From CAZOGW01 sp964579415 (GTDB lineage: Bacteria; Actinomycetota; Acidimicrobiia; Spongiisociales; UBA5794), in the NCBI GenBank assembly GCA_964579415.1, contig CAZOGW010000079.1, positions 1-14,226 of the forward strand: a stretch of DNA of 14,226 bases. The letters are read 5' to 3'. A program made the translations under genes and the position numbers. The notes beneath the pieces were generated by a model. That model had not been told where the DNA came from and did no database searches. It worked only from the letters and a program-made list of their open reading frames with translations. This document shows positions 6,476 through 13,449 of the stretch, one piece after another; positions within the stretch are counted from its first letter, which is position 1, and each line of letters starts with the position of its first letter.

Positions 6476-6732
6476 GGAACTCCTTGGCTCCGCGGGTCGA
6501 CCCGTCATTGGACCAGGTCCCCGTCCAGCGAGCGCATCAGGTCGTCGCGTGCGCTCGTGGAGATGGCGCCGCGATAGGGTGCGATTCTCGACCGCGCTTC
6601 GGAGGAGGTAGACGGTACGGATCCGAGGGGAGTCGGCGAGTGAGCAGCGGGAAGTCCAGACCACCCAACCCGGGACTTACGCTACTCGCCACCATCACTC
6701 CTCCCGAAATCCAGAGCGAGTTCCTCAAGGGT

Positions 6733-6758
6733 GTTTGAGAATATCCATAGTCGGGTAC
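6733..6758 (+). promoter_or_regulatory. SigB/SigF-type promoter of the PRC-barrel gene
   Basis: GTTTG at 6733-6737 (GTGTTTGAG context; the bases read g-t-t-t-g) and GGGTAC at 6753-6758 are 15 bases apart. Actinobacterial SigB/SigF-family promoters have a GTTT-like -35 and a GGGTA(T/C) -10 with a 14-17 base spacer. Transcription would start near 6765, leaving a leader of about 38 bases before the ATG at 6803. A sigma factor of this family is encoded at 7382-8098. Confidence 0.6.
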
Positions 6759-6802
6759 AACTCTCGTAGTGAATACATACCAGTCCATATTGGAGGACAC
6801 AT

Positions 6803-7189
6803 ATGCATGACATCTGGAACTATCCCGAAGGAACCGACTACGTCACCGGCGACACGGCAACGGGAGCGTTGGTGGGTTACAAGGTCGAAGCCGTGGACGG
6901 CTCGATCGGCAAGGTCGACGAGACGACCAACGAAACCGGAGCGAGCTTCATGGTCGTGGACACGGGACCCTGGATCTTCGGCAAGAAGGTCCTCGTACCC
7001 GCCGGCGTGATCTCCAAGGTGGACCACGCGGAGAAGCAGGTCAATGTGGACCGCACCAAGGACGAGATCAAGGACTCGCCGCACTTCGGCGACGACCGGT
7101 TCCGTGAGGACAGCTTCCGCCAGGACATCGGTGCCTACTACGGCCCGATCGAGCGCGAAGGCACCGACAAGTACCTCGCCGACCGCTGA
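6803..7189 (+). CDS. PRC-barrel domain protein
   Basis: A 128-residue soluble protein. Residues about 18-80 form a PRC-barrel: TGALVGYKVEAVDGSIGKVD, ETGASFMVVDTGPWIFGKKV, LVPAGVISKVDHAEKQVNVD. The tail is charged (TKDEIKDSPHFGDDRFREDS, then YYGPIEREGTDKYLADR). PRC-barrels are small beta-barrels found in the photosynthetic reaction centre H subunit and in RNA-binding RimM; stand-alone short forms like this are common, stress-associated and of unknown function. GGAGG (6792-6796) lies six bases before the ATG. It has a strong SigB/SigF-type promoter and a strong terminator, so it is a single-gene unit. No membrane segment is seen. Confidence 0.92.
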   Translation: MHDIWNYPEGTDYVTGDTATGALVGYKVEAVDGSIGKVDETTNETGASFMVVDTGPWIFGKKVLVPAGVISKVDHAEKQVNVDRTKDEIKDSPHFGDDRFREDSFRQDIGAYYGPIEREGTDKYLADR

Positions 7190-7214
7190 CAGACGGCTCT
7201 CGCCGACTCCAAGC

Positions 7215-7242
7215 AAGAGCCCCGGGCTTCCCCGGGGCTCTT
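7215..7242 (+). terminator. Strong hairpin terminator after the PRC-barrel gene
   Basis: AAGAGCCCCGGG (7215-7226) and CCCGGGGCTCTT (7231-7242) form a perfect 12-bp stem with the four-base loop CTTC, starting 25 bases after the PRC-barrel stop. The right arm ends in TTCTCC, a short pyrimidine run. It is symmetrical enough to act in both directions, but the next gene downstream has the same orientation. Confidence 0.8.
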
Positions 7243-7381
7243 CTCCATGCGGACGGTCCTTCGATGGCGACGGGTGTGGTCAGCCGGGGAGGGGCCGGAT
7301 TCGCCGGCCCAGGTCCGACGGTAGAGTGGGAGTGAACGGGGGGACACCGTAGCGCCACTGTCGAGAGCGGAGGACCCGGCG

Positions 7382-8098
7382 ATGCACCATGCCGTGCCCG
7401 ACGCCATGTTCCGAAGGCTCCCCGACCACGCGGCTCGAGATGAGCTCTTCACTCTGTTCCAGCCCCTGGCGCGCCGTCTCGCCCGCCGGTACGGCCAGCG
7501 TGGTATCGAAGACGACGACCTCCTCCAGGTCGCCTATTTGGCGCTCGTCAAAGCCGTGAACCGTTACGATCCCGACCGGGGCAACGGGTTCGTCAGCTTC
7601 GCAACCCCCACCATCACGGGCGAGATCAAACGTCACTTCCGAGACGCCGGCTGGGGTATGGGGGTACCGCGCCGGCTCAAGGATGTCGGCACGTTGGTCC
7701 GGAAAGCCACCGACGATCTGGTGCAGCGTCTCGGCCGATCGCCATCGGTGGCGGAGATAGCCGGTGAGATCGGTGTCTCCGACGAGGAGGTGGCCGAAGT
7801 TGCGGCTCTTGGCTCGGCCTATCGACCTGACGCCCTGGACGCTCCTGTGCCCGGGCACGAGTTCACCCGAATGGACACGCTCGTGGCCGAAGACGACCGA
7901 CTCAATCGCCTTGTCGAGTTCAGCTCCATGGGTCCGCTCGTCAGGTCCCAGCCCTACCGCGCCCGCGAGGTCCTCTACCTCAGGTTCTACCAGGACCTCA
8001 CCCAGCGCGAAATCGCAGGCCGGCTCGGTATTTCACAGATGCACGTTTCGCGGATCCTGTCGTCCACCCTCACGAGGTTACGAGTGCTCGCGGCCTGA
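7382..8098 (+). CDS. RNA polymerase sigma factor, SigB/SigF/SigG subfamily
   Basis: A 238-residue sigma-70 family protein. Region 2 (about 22-92) contains IEDDDLLQVAYLALVKAVNR, YDPDRGNGFVSFATPTITGE and IKRHFRD, the hallmark of the SigB/F/G group. Region 3 (about 95-150) has VPRRLKD and RSPSVAEIAGEIGVSDEEV. Region 4 (about 185-235) has the helix-turn-helix LTQREIAGRLGISQMHVSRI. Members direct stress or development genes and are normally held by an anti-sigma RsbW-type kinase, which is not encoded beside it here. GGAGG (7369-7373) lies eight bases before the ATG. A 16-bp direct repeat spans the stop codon, so the C-terminus (RLRVLAA) may be altered. The SigB-type promoter of the PRC-barrel gene just upstream is a likely target. 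Confidence 0.95.
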   Translation: MHHAVPDAMFRRLPDHAARDELFTLFQPLARRLARRYGQRGIEDDDLLQVAYLALVKAVNRYDPDRGNGFVSFATPTITGEIKRHFRDAGWGMGVPRRLKDVGTLVRKATDDLVQRLGRSPSVAEIAGEIGVSDEEVAEVAALGSAYRPDALDAPVPGHEFTRMDTLVAEDDRLNRLVEFSSMGPLVRSQPYRAREVLYLRFYQDLTQREIAGRLGISQMHVSRILSSTLTRLRVLAA

Positions 8099-8112
8099 GG
8101 TTACGAGTGCTC
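8074..8112. repeat. Tandem 16-bp repeat across the sigma factor stop codon
   Basis: GAGGTTACGAGTGCTC occurs at 8074-8089 and again at 8097-8112, a 23-bp period. The TGA stop (8096-8098) lies at the junction. A slip of this kind moves the downstream DNA out of frame: in the second copy the frame GTG CTC TTG GCT continues open to 8289. The repeat therefore probably created or moved the stop codon. Confidence 0.7.
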
Positions 8113-8580
8113 TTGGCTGGCCCCACGTTGCGGGCGATCACCGACGACAATCCGGCAGGTGTCAGCGGGCCCTTCGCCGGAGGCGCATCACCAGGCAACG
8201 ATCGCCGTCAGCCACTTGGAACCACAACCCCTGACCCTTCGTCTGGCACATCCTCAACGCCCTCAAGAAGATACTTAGCGAACCTCTGACGCAGGACACT
8301 TGTGGGGAGCACGACTAGGTCGCCACTTCGTTGAGGTCCAACCGCCGTCGATGACGGGATCGAGCCGTCCCGGCTCCGCCATCGCCTCGATGCCTGCGGC
8401 GCTTCCAGACCTGGTGGCGATGAGGCGGGAGGCGGTGGTCACACTTGTTGTCAGCTGTTGGCCGGCCGGACACCGTCGCCCCCACTGTCACGCCACCGTC
8501 ACGGTCGTTGCGGATCATGGTGACCTATCGCTGACACTCAGCAGGTCGCTGAACCCATCACGGGACATGGAGGCAATGGC
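8099..8580. other. Non-coding stretch between sigma factor and DUF6458 copy
   Basis: About 480 bases. An open frame from 8107 (GTG) to 8289 continues the sigma reading after the tandem repeat and is probably former coding or read-through sequence. Around 8240-8318 a plus frame reads WHILNALKKILSEPLTQD, bounded by stops, perhaps a fragment of an unrelated gene. The right end carries direct-repeat element copy 3 (8485-8504). No terminator is evident after the sigma gene. Confidence 0.45.
8485..8504 (+). promoter_or_regulatory. Direct-repeat element (copy 3) upstream of the DUF6458 pseudogene
   Basis: CTGTCACGCCACCGTCACGG: TCACGCC, four bases, TCACGGT. It ends 76 bases before the ATG at 8581. 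The following GCGGATCATGG matches copy 2 at the same distance, showing that upstream DNA was duplicated together with the gene. Confidence 0.55.
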
Positions 8581-8830
8581 ATGGGTATCGGACTGAGCAT
8601 CCTGTTGATCGCCATCGGGGCAATCCTGCGATCTGCCCTTGAGACATCCGTCGACGGCTTCAACCTCGCGGACCGGCCTGATCCTCACGATCGTCGGCGG
8701 TATCGGCCCGATCACATCCCCGCTGATGATGTGCGGTCTCAGACGCTCGCGACGCGGCCCGGACGTCGCGGAGCAGACGGTGGGGGTCTGCGCGACCCCC
8801 ACCACCACAGAACGCCACATCACCTGGTCC
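8581..8830 (+). pseudogene. Frameshifted second copy of the DUF6458 gene
   Basis: From ATG 8581, with GGAGG (8569-8573) seven bases upstream, the frame gives MGIGLSILLIAIGAILRSAL, ETSVDGFNL, nearly identical to the intact copy at 4032-4274. Near 8665-8672 the homology jumps to another plus frame: TGLILTIVGGIGPITSPLMM, then RSRRGPDVAEQTVGV and TTTERHI. This matches the intact AGLILMIVGGIGLVVSLLMS and its tail ITTTTERTVL. A small deletion or insertion there disrupts the gene, and the original stop is also lost. Unless the break is a sequencing error or programmed frameshifting occurs, only the first membrane segment would be made. Confidence 0.8.
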
Positions 8831-8854
8831 GAGCTGCCTGGCACCCAGACACGA

Positions 8855-8865
8855 CAACGACGTTG
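8855..8865. promoter_or_regulatory. Candidate operator CAACGACGTTG upstream of the sugar operon
   Basis: CAACG and CGTTG are inverted around a single A, ending 86 bases before the binding-protein start. CUT1 sugar operons are often controlled by LacI-family repressors binding CG-centred palindromes, but this one is short and off the usual even-length symmetry. No regulator gene is in the operon. Confidence 0.2.
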
Positions 8866-8951
8866 CTACGACTGCGATTCCCGCTGGCCACCACGATGCG
8901 GACGCGACCGAGGTCCGCCGACCCGAGGTCCATCCCATTGGAGGACAACGC

Positions 8952-10244
8952 ATGAGAACAACCCGAAACCACACCTTCGCCGCCGCCGTCATCACCCTTG
9001 CTTTGGTCGCGGCCGCCTGCGGCGGCAACGGCGAGGCGGACAACGGTGGCTCCGGTGACACCGAATCCCGCGGTGCCATCACCGTCTGGTACTCGAACAA
9101 CCAGCAGGAGATCGACTGGGCGGTCGAGCAGATCGCCGCCTGGAACGCCGAGAATCCCGACGAGCAGGTCACCGGTCAGGAGATCCCGGCCGGAGAAACC
9201 TCCGAGGCGGTGATTTCCGCTGCCATCACGGCGGGAAACACCGCGTGCCTGGTCTACAACACCGCCCCTGCCGCCGTGCCCAGCTTCCAACGCCAGCAGG
9301 GCCTGGTGGCGCTTGACGACTTCCCCGACGGACGCGAGTTCATCGAGGCCCGCAGCGGCGACGCCGCGGCGCAGTACCAGTCCACAGATGGCAAGTACTA
9401 CCAGATGCCGTGGAAGTCGAACCCGGTGATGATCCTCTACAACAAGACGCTCTTCGAACAAGCGGGGCTCGATCCCGAGAACCCCCCGCTCGGCACCCAT
9501 GAGGAGTTCCTGGCAACGGCGCGGACTCTCGTCGAGTCCGGTGCCGCGACGGCGGCGATCTATCCTTCGCCCGAGTCGCAGTTCTTCCAATCCTGGTTCG
9601 ACTTCTACCCATGGTTCGCCGCCGAGACCGGTGGGACCCAGTTGGTCGAGGACGGCGCACCCCAGTTCAACGATGCTGCCGGCATAGCTGTGGCCGAGGT
9701 GTGGCGTCAGATCTACGACGAGGGCCTGGCCCCGCGAGAGACCTACCAGGGAGACTCCTTCGCCGACGGCGTCAGCGCCATGAACTCCGCCGGCCCCTGG
9801 GCGGTGGCGGTCTACGGCGACATCGACTGGGGTGTGGCGCCGCCACCGACGTCCACCGGGACCACCGGCGACGTGTCCACCTTCTCCGACGCCAAGTCGG
9901 TGGGGCTCTACGTCAGCTGCGAGAACCCGGCCACGGCCTGGGACTTCCTCAAGTTCACCATGAGCGAGGCGAGCGACGCGGCTCTGCTCGAAGCAACCGG
10001 CCAGATGCCGCTCCGCGCCGGCCTCACTGAGACGTTCGCCGACTACTTCGCTGCCAACCCGGAGTACCTGGTGTTCGCCGAAGCCGTCGAGACGGCGACG
10101 GAGGTGCCTGTCGTCGCCAACTCGGTCGAGGTGTGGCAGGTATTCCGCGACGCCTGGTCCTCCTCGGTGATCTTCGGAGACGACGAGATCGCCGCGGCCT
10201 TCCAGGCGGCGGCCGACGAGATACAGACACTGGTCGATGACTGA
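8952..10244 (+). CDS. ABC sugar transporter substrate-binding lipoprotein (CUT1 type)
   Basis: A 430-residue extracytoplasmic binding protein. It begins with a lipoprotein signal: MRTTRNHT, a hydrophobic stretch, then LVAAACGG with the lipidated cysteine at residue 23, followed by a Gly/Asp/Ser linker. The mature part has the family-1 solute-binding layout: ITVWYSNNQQEIDW, GQEIPAGETSEAVISA, YYQMPWKSNPVMILYNKTLF, GLDPENPP, FADGVSAMNSAGPWAV and a C-terminal lobe with TAWDFLKF. The aromatic-rich PWKSNPVMILYN segment is typical of MalE/UgpB-like proteins. GGAGG (8940-8944) lies seven bases before the ATG. It overlaps the next gene by eight bases. With GH130 at the operon end, a mannoside or related oligosaccharide is the likely ligand; that is inference. 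Confidence 0.93.
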   Translation: MRTTRNHTFAAAVITLALVAAACGGNGEADNGGSGDTESRGAITVWYSNNQQEIDWAVEQIAAWNAENPDEQVTGQEIPAGETSEAVISAAITAGNTACLVYNTAPAAVPSFQRQQGLVALDDFPDGREFIEARSGDAAAQYQSTDGKYYQMPWKSNPVMILYNKTLFEQAGLDPENPPLGTHEEFLATARTLVESGAATAAIYPSPESQFFQSWFDFYPWFAAETGGTQLVEDGAPQFNDAAGIAVAEVWRQIYDEGLAPRETYQGDSFADGVSAMNSAGPWAVAVYGDIDWGVAPPPTSTGTTGDVSTFSDAKSVGLYVSCENPATAWDFLKFTMSEASDAALLEATGQMPLRAGLTETFADYFAANPEYLVFAEAVETATEVPVVANSVEVWQVFRDAWSSSVIFGDDEIAAAFQAAADEIQTLVDD

Positions 10245-11172
10245 GCAGCACGTGGCGGGAGGTATCGACGCCGGCCGGAGGGAGCGGCGGCGACGAATCT
10301 TCGGTGCGCATCCGATCGGCTACGCCTTCGCCAGTCCCTACGTCCTGTTCTGGCTGGCGATGTTCGCCTTCCCGCTCGGGTTCGCCGTGTACATCTCCTT
10401 CCACGACTACTTCTTCGCCGCACCCGGCGCGGTGGTCGATCGGCCGTTCGTCGGCTTCGGGAACTTCACCGAGGTCCTCACCGACCCCGATGTCCATCGC
10501 GCCGCCCTCAACGTGGTCATCTTCATCGCAATCAACGTGCCTCTCACCGTCACCCTTGCCCTGGTGCTGGCGACGGCGCTGAACCGTGCGGTCCCGTTCC
10601 GCACCTTCTTCCGGGCCGCGTACTACATGCCGTACGTGACGGCGAGCGTGGCGATGATCGCGGTGTGGCTTTGGCTCTTCGGGGGAACCGGCTTGATCAA
10701 CCAGATGCTGGGGCCGCTTGCACCGGACCCGTCGTTCCTGGTCAACAGGTACTGGGCGATGCCGATCATCGCCCTTTTCGCCACCTGGAAACAGCTCGGA
10801 TTCTATGTGCTGCTGTACCTGGCGGCATTACAGAACATCAACGAAACGCTGTACGAGGCGGCCGAGATCGACGGTGCCAACATGGTGCAGAAGTTCTTCG
10901 CGGTGACCGTTCCCGGGGTGCGATCGGCGACGACGCTGGTCGTGGTCCTCGCCACGATCGTCGGCGCCAACTTCTTCACCGAGCCCTACCTGCTCACCGG
11001 CGGCGGCGGGCCCAACGGCGCTTCGGTATCTCCGGTTCTGTTGATGTACCAGAAGGGCATCGAGCAGGGCAACGCCGGACTGGCTGCTGCCATCGGAGTG
11101 CTGTTGGCCGTGCTGGTGATGGGACTCTCTGCGATCAACTTCTTCTTCCTTGAGGAGCGTGAGGAACGATGA
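10237..11172 (+). CDS. Sugar ABC transporter permease, MalF/UgpA type
   Basis: A 311-residue inner-membrane permease. After a basic N-terminus (GRRERRRR) comes the first helix PYVLFWLAMFAFPLGFAVYI, the family stretch FVGFGNFTEVLTDPDVHRAA, helices near 91-115, 130-150, 174-198 and 284-304, and the cytoplasmic EAA loop at about 207-226 (EAAEIDGANMVQKFFAVTVP) that contacts the ATPase. Length and topology fit the CUT1 family. The ATG at 10237 overlaps the binding-protein stop by eight bases, so translation is probably coupled. It pairs with the permease at 11169; the ATPase gene is not in the window. Confidence 0.94.
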   Translation: MTEQHVAGGIDAGRRERRRRIFGAHPIGYAFASPYVLFWLAMFAFPLGFAVYISFHDYFFAAPGAVVDRPFVGFGNFTEVLTDPDVHRAALNVVIFIAINVPLTVTLALVLATALNRAVPFRTFFRAAYYMPYVTASVAMIAVWLWLFGGTGLINQMLGPLAPDPSFLVNRYWAMPIIALFATWKQLGFYVLLYLAALQNINETLYEAAEIDGANMVQKFFAVTVPGVRSATTLVVVLATIVGANFFTEPYLLTGGGGPNGASVSPVLLMYQKGIEQGNAGLAAAIGVLLAVLVMGLSAINFFFLEEREER

Positions 11173-12095
11173 CCGGCGTGACATCCCCGCCGACCCGAGC
11201 CGCTGCCGGCGACGACATCGACGTCGTGACGCCCGATGCGGAGTACCAAGCACCTCGGCGCCGATGGACCCGGGGCCGGCTGCTCGGGTTCATCGTCCTC
11301 ATCGCCGGGGCGTTCCTCTTCCTGTTCCCGTTCTGGTACATGGTGATCGGAGCTCTCCAGAGCTCGCCCGATCCCACCATCGGCGGCGCCTACCCCTCCC
11401 CGGGGAACCTCACGCTGGACAACTTCTCCGCCATCAACGCACGCCTCGACCTACTGACGGCCCTGCGGAACTCGTTCATCTTCACCGGCGGCGTGATCCT
11501 CCTCACCATGATGCTCGGCCTGCTCGCCGGCTATGCGCTGGCGGTGCTGGAGTTCCGTGGGAAAGGCGCGGTGTTCGGGATCGTGCTGATCAGCCTCATC
11601 CTGCCTTTCCAACTCCTCATGATCCCCCTGTTCGTCATGATCGTGCGGACATACAACCTGGCCGACAGCTTCCTCGGGATGATCCTGCCGTTCGCGGTGA
11701 GCGCCACTGCCGTGTTCCTGTTCCGCCAGTTCTTCCGCGCCCTACCCCGCTCGCTGTTCGACGCTGCCCGGATCGACGGCGCCAGCGAACTCCAGATCCT
11801 CTGGCACATCGCCATCCCGCTGTCGCGACCAGCAATCCTGACGGCGGTCATCGTCACGTTCATCGGGCCCTGGAACGAGTTCCTGTGGCCGTTCCTCATC
11901 ACCAAGGAGCAGTCGCTCCAGCCGCTGGCGGTGGCGCTCGCCAACTACATCTCAACGGTCGCCGCCAGCGCCGCCAACCCCTTCGGCGCCATCCTGGCGG
12001 GAGCGACGGTGCTGGCGATACCGGCGGTAGCCCTGTTCCTGATCTTCCAGAAACAGTTCCTCTCCTCCAACCTGGGTGCGGGGGTCAAGGAATGA
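11169..12095 (+). CDS. Sugar ABC transporter permease, MalG/UgpE type
   Basis: A 308-residue inner-membrane permease whose ATG overlaps the previous stop in an ATGA junction. About 40 hydrophilic N-terminal residues precede the first helix (LLGFIVLIAGAFLFLFPFWY). The periplasmic segment YPSPGNLTLDNFSAI is typical of MalG homologues, followed by NSFIFTGGVILLTMMLGLLA. The EAA loop lies at about 198-217 (DAARIDGASELQILWHIAIP), and PWNEFLWPFLI at 234-244 is the usual MalG motif. It ends in another ATGA overlap with the GH130 gene. It forms the heterodimeric channel with the product of 10237-11172. Confidence 0.94.
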   Translation: MTGVTSPPTRAAAGDDIDVVTPDAEYQAPRRRWTRGRLLGFIVLIAGAFLFLFPFWYMVIGALQSSPDPTIGGAYPSPGNLTLDNFSAINARLDLLTALRNSFIFTGGVILLTMMLGLLAGYALAVLEFRGKGAVFGIVLISLILPFQLLMIPLFVMIVRTYNLADSFLGMILPFAVSATAVFLFRQFFRALPRSLFDAARIDGASELQILWHIAIPLSRPAILTAVIVTFIGPWNEFLWPFLITKEQSLQPLAVALANYISTVAASAANPFGAILAGATVLAIPAVALFLIFQKQFLSSNLGAGVKE

Positions 12096-13225
12096 CGGCG
12101 GGCGACCACTCCCCTGCCGCCACCTCCAACCCGGTGCCGGACAGCGCCGGCTATGCCCTTGAGCGCCGTGGCGTTCTCATGGAGCCGGTTGCGGGTGAGG
12201 CGAACCAGGCGTGGGGAATGCTCAACCCGGCCACGGCGCGGGACCGCAACGGCGATCTGTGGATCTTCCCCCGGCTCGTCGCCGAGCACAACATGTCGCG
12301 GGTGGGGAAGGCACGAGTCCTGTTCGACGGCGCCGGGGATCCGATCGGCACCGAGGCGCCCACGGTGGTACTGGAACCGTCCGAGCTGTGGGAAGCGAAC
12401 GCCCGCACCGGCGGCACCGAAGACCCGCGCATCACGTGGATACCCACCCTCGATCTCTATGTCATGACCTACGCGGCCTACGGCCCTCTCGGTCCGCGTA
12501 TCGGGATCGCCGTCTCGTCGGACCTCGACACGTGGGAACGGCTCGGGCCGGTCGCCTTCGCCTACGATCCGCGGCTCGGCGCCGATCTCAACCTCTACCG
12601 CAACAAGGACGCCCTGTGGTTTCCCGAGCCGGTCACGGCTCCCGACGGGCGAACGGCCTACGCCCTTCTGCACAGGCCCACGTGGGACCTCGCCGAGATC
12701 AGTCCGCTGGGCTACGCCGCGGTGCCCAGAGGCGTCACCGACCCGCGGTCGGGCATCTGGGTGTCGTTCGTGGACGCGGCGAGCGTCGTCGACGACATCC
12801 GCAAGCTGGTGAGCCTCGACCAGCACCGCTCGGTGGCGACGTGCCAGGAACCGTGGGAGGAACTGAAGATCGGCGGCGGGACGCCACCGATCCGCACTCC
12901 CCTGGGCTGGCTCACCATCTATCACGGCGTGTCCGGGGTCTACGTCCCGGGCGCCGACCTCCAGCAACATCTCCGCTACGCGGCGGGTGTGATCGTCCAT
13001 GACATCACCGATGTCACCCGTATCGTGTACCGCTCCTCCGCATCGCTCCTCGAACCGGAGACCCTCGACGAACAGGCCGGGATCGTTCCCAACGTCGTCT
13101 TCCCCACTGCCATCGACGATCGCGGCGACGGGACAGCCGACGTCTTCTACGGCATGGCCGACAGCCGCATCGGCTGGGCTCGACTCACCTACCCGAGAGC
13201 TTCGCCACAGGGACAACCCACATGA
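12092..13225 (+). CDS. GH130-family beta-mannoside phosphorylase/glycosidase
   Basis: A 377-residue protein with the five-bladed beta-propeller motifs of GH130: NPATARDRNGDLWIFPRLV (45-63), GGTEDPRIT (107-115, whose Asp111 is the candidate general acid), NKDALWFPE (171-179), HRP (194-196), KIGGGTPPIRT (259-269), YHG (277-279), FPTA (337-340) and VFYGMADSRIGWA (351-363). Family members split beta-mannosides, either with phosphate, releasing mannose 1-phosphate, or with water; phosphate-binding arginines decide which, and I cannot assign them by eye. No signal peptide is seen, so it is cytoplasmic and acts on imported sugar. The start ATG overlaps the permease stop (ATGA) with AAGGA adjacent. 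A much longer in-frame opening starting at 11150 is ignored because it runs through the permease gene. Confidence 0.9.
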   Translation: MTAGDHSPAATSNPVPDSAGYALERRGVLMEPVAGEANQAWGMLNPATARDRNGDLWIFPRLVAEHNMSRVGKARVLFDGAGDPIGTEAPTVVLEPSELWEANARTGGTEDPRITWIPTLDLYVMTYAAYGPLGPRIGIAVSSDLDTWERLGPVAFAYDPRLGADLNLYRNKDALWFPEPVTAPDGRTAYALLHRPTWDLAEISPLGYAAVPRGVTDPRSGIWVSFVDAASVVDDIRKLVSLDQHRSVATCQEPWEELKIGGGTPPIRTPLGWLTIYHGVSGVYVPGADLQQHLRYAAGVIVHDITDVTRIVYRSSASLLEPETLDEQAGIVPNVVFPTAIDDRGDGTADVFYGMADSRIGWARLTYPRASPQGQPT

Positions 13226-13238
13226 CCTGCCGTAGTCA

Positions 13239-13258
13239 GCCGCCTCGAATCCGGCGGC
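13239..13258 (+). terminator. Possible hairpin after the sugar operon
   Basis: GCCGCC (13239-13244) pairs with GGCGGC (13253-13258) around an 8-base loop, 13 bases after the GH130 stop. The stem is short and there is no T-run, so this is only a candidate. Confidence 0.3.
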
Positions 13259-13396
13259 CGAAGTCCCAGGCCGCCAATCCCCAGTGGGATTCCCGAGACT
13301 GAGCATCCTCCCCTGCGGTCCATTTGAACCGTCGGACGGCATCCCTACGACAGCTCCGCGGCCTGGGTTTCATCGCTTCGCTCTGTCGTGGCTTCC

Positions 13397-13449
13397 CTCC
13401 GGGGTGGGACTCGAACCGACAACCTGCGGATTGACGGTCCGGCCTGGAG
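13397..13449 (-). other. tRNA-like relic, possibly lacking a D-arm
   Basis: On the minus strand: anticodon-like arm CGGA-CCGTCAA-TCCG, then CAGGTT, then a T-arm GTCGG-TTCGAGT-CCCAC (four of five pairs). The flanks CTCCAGG and CCCGGAG pair in six of seven positions, closing an acceptor-like stem with no room for a D-arm. The T-loop TTCGAGT is canonical. The base before the would-be anticodon GTC is C instead of the universal U33. A tRNA 3' remnant with chance flanking complementarity is the simpler reading. Confidence 0.4.

Larger units (their letters stand above)
6145..6802. other. Divergent intergenic region between LapA-like and PRC-barrel genes
   Basis: About 660 bases with no intact gene. 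Contents, each listed separately: a palindrome at 6188-6197, a DUF1214-like gene remnant on the minus strand near 6290-6475, and a SigB/SigF-type promoter at 6733-6758. The part from 6665 to 6802 is visibly AT-richer than its surroundings, as expected for a promoter region. Confidence 0.5.

Noticed and set aside
11150..12091. A long plus-strand open frame leading in-frame into the GH130 gene
   Set aside because: It overlaps the MalG-type permease entirely, is rich in Arg/Pro/His and lacks any family signal; GH130 starts at the ATGA overlap at 12092.
11945..13342. 465-codon minus-strand open frame opposite the GH130 gene
   Set aside because: Antisense shadow; the plus strand carries clear GH130 motifs throughout.
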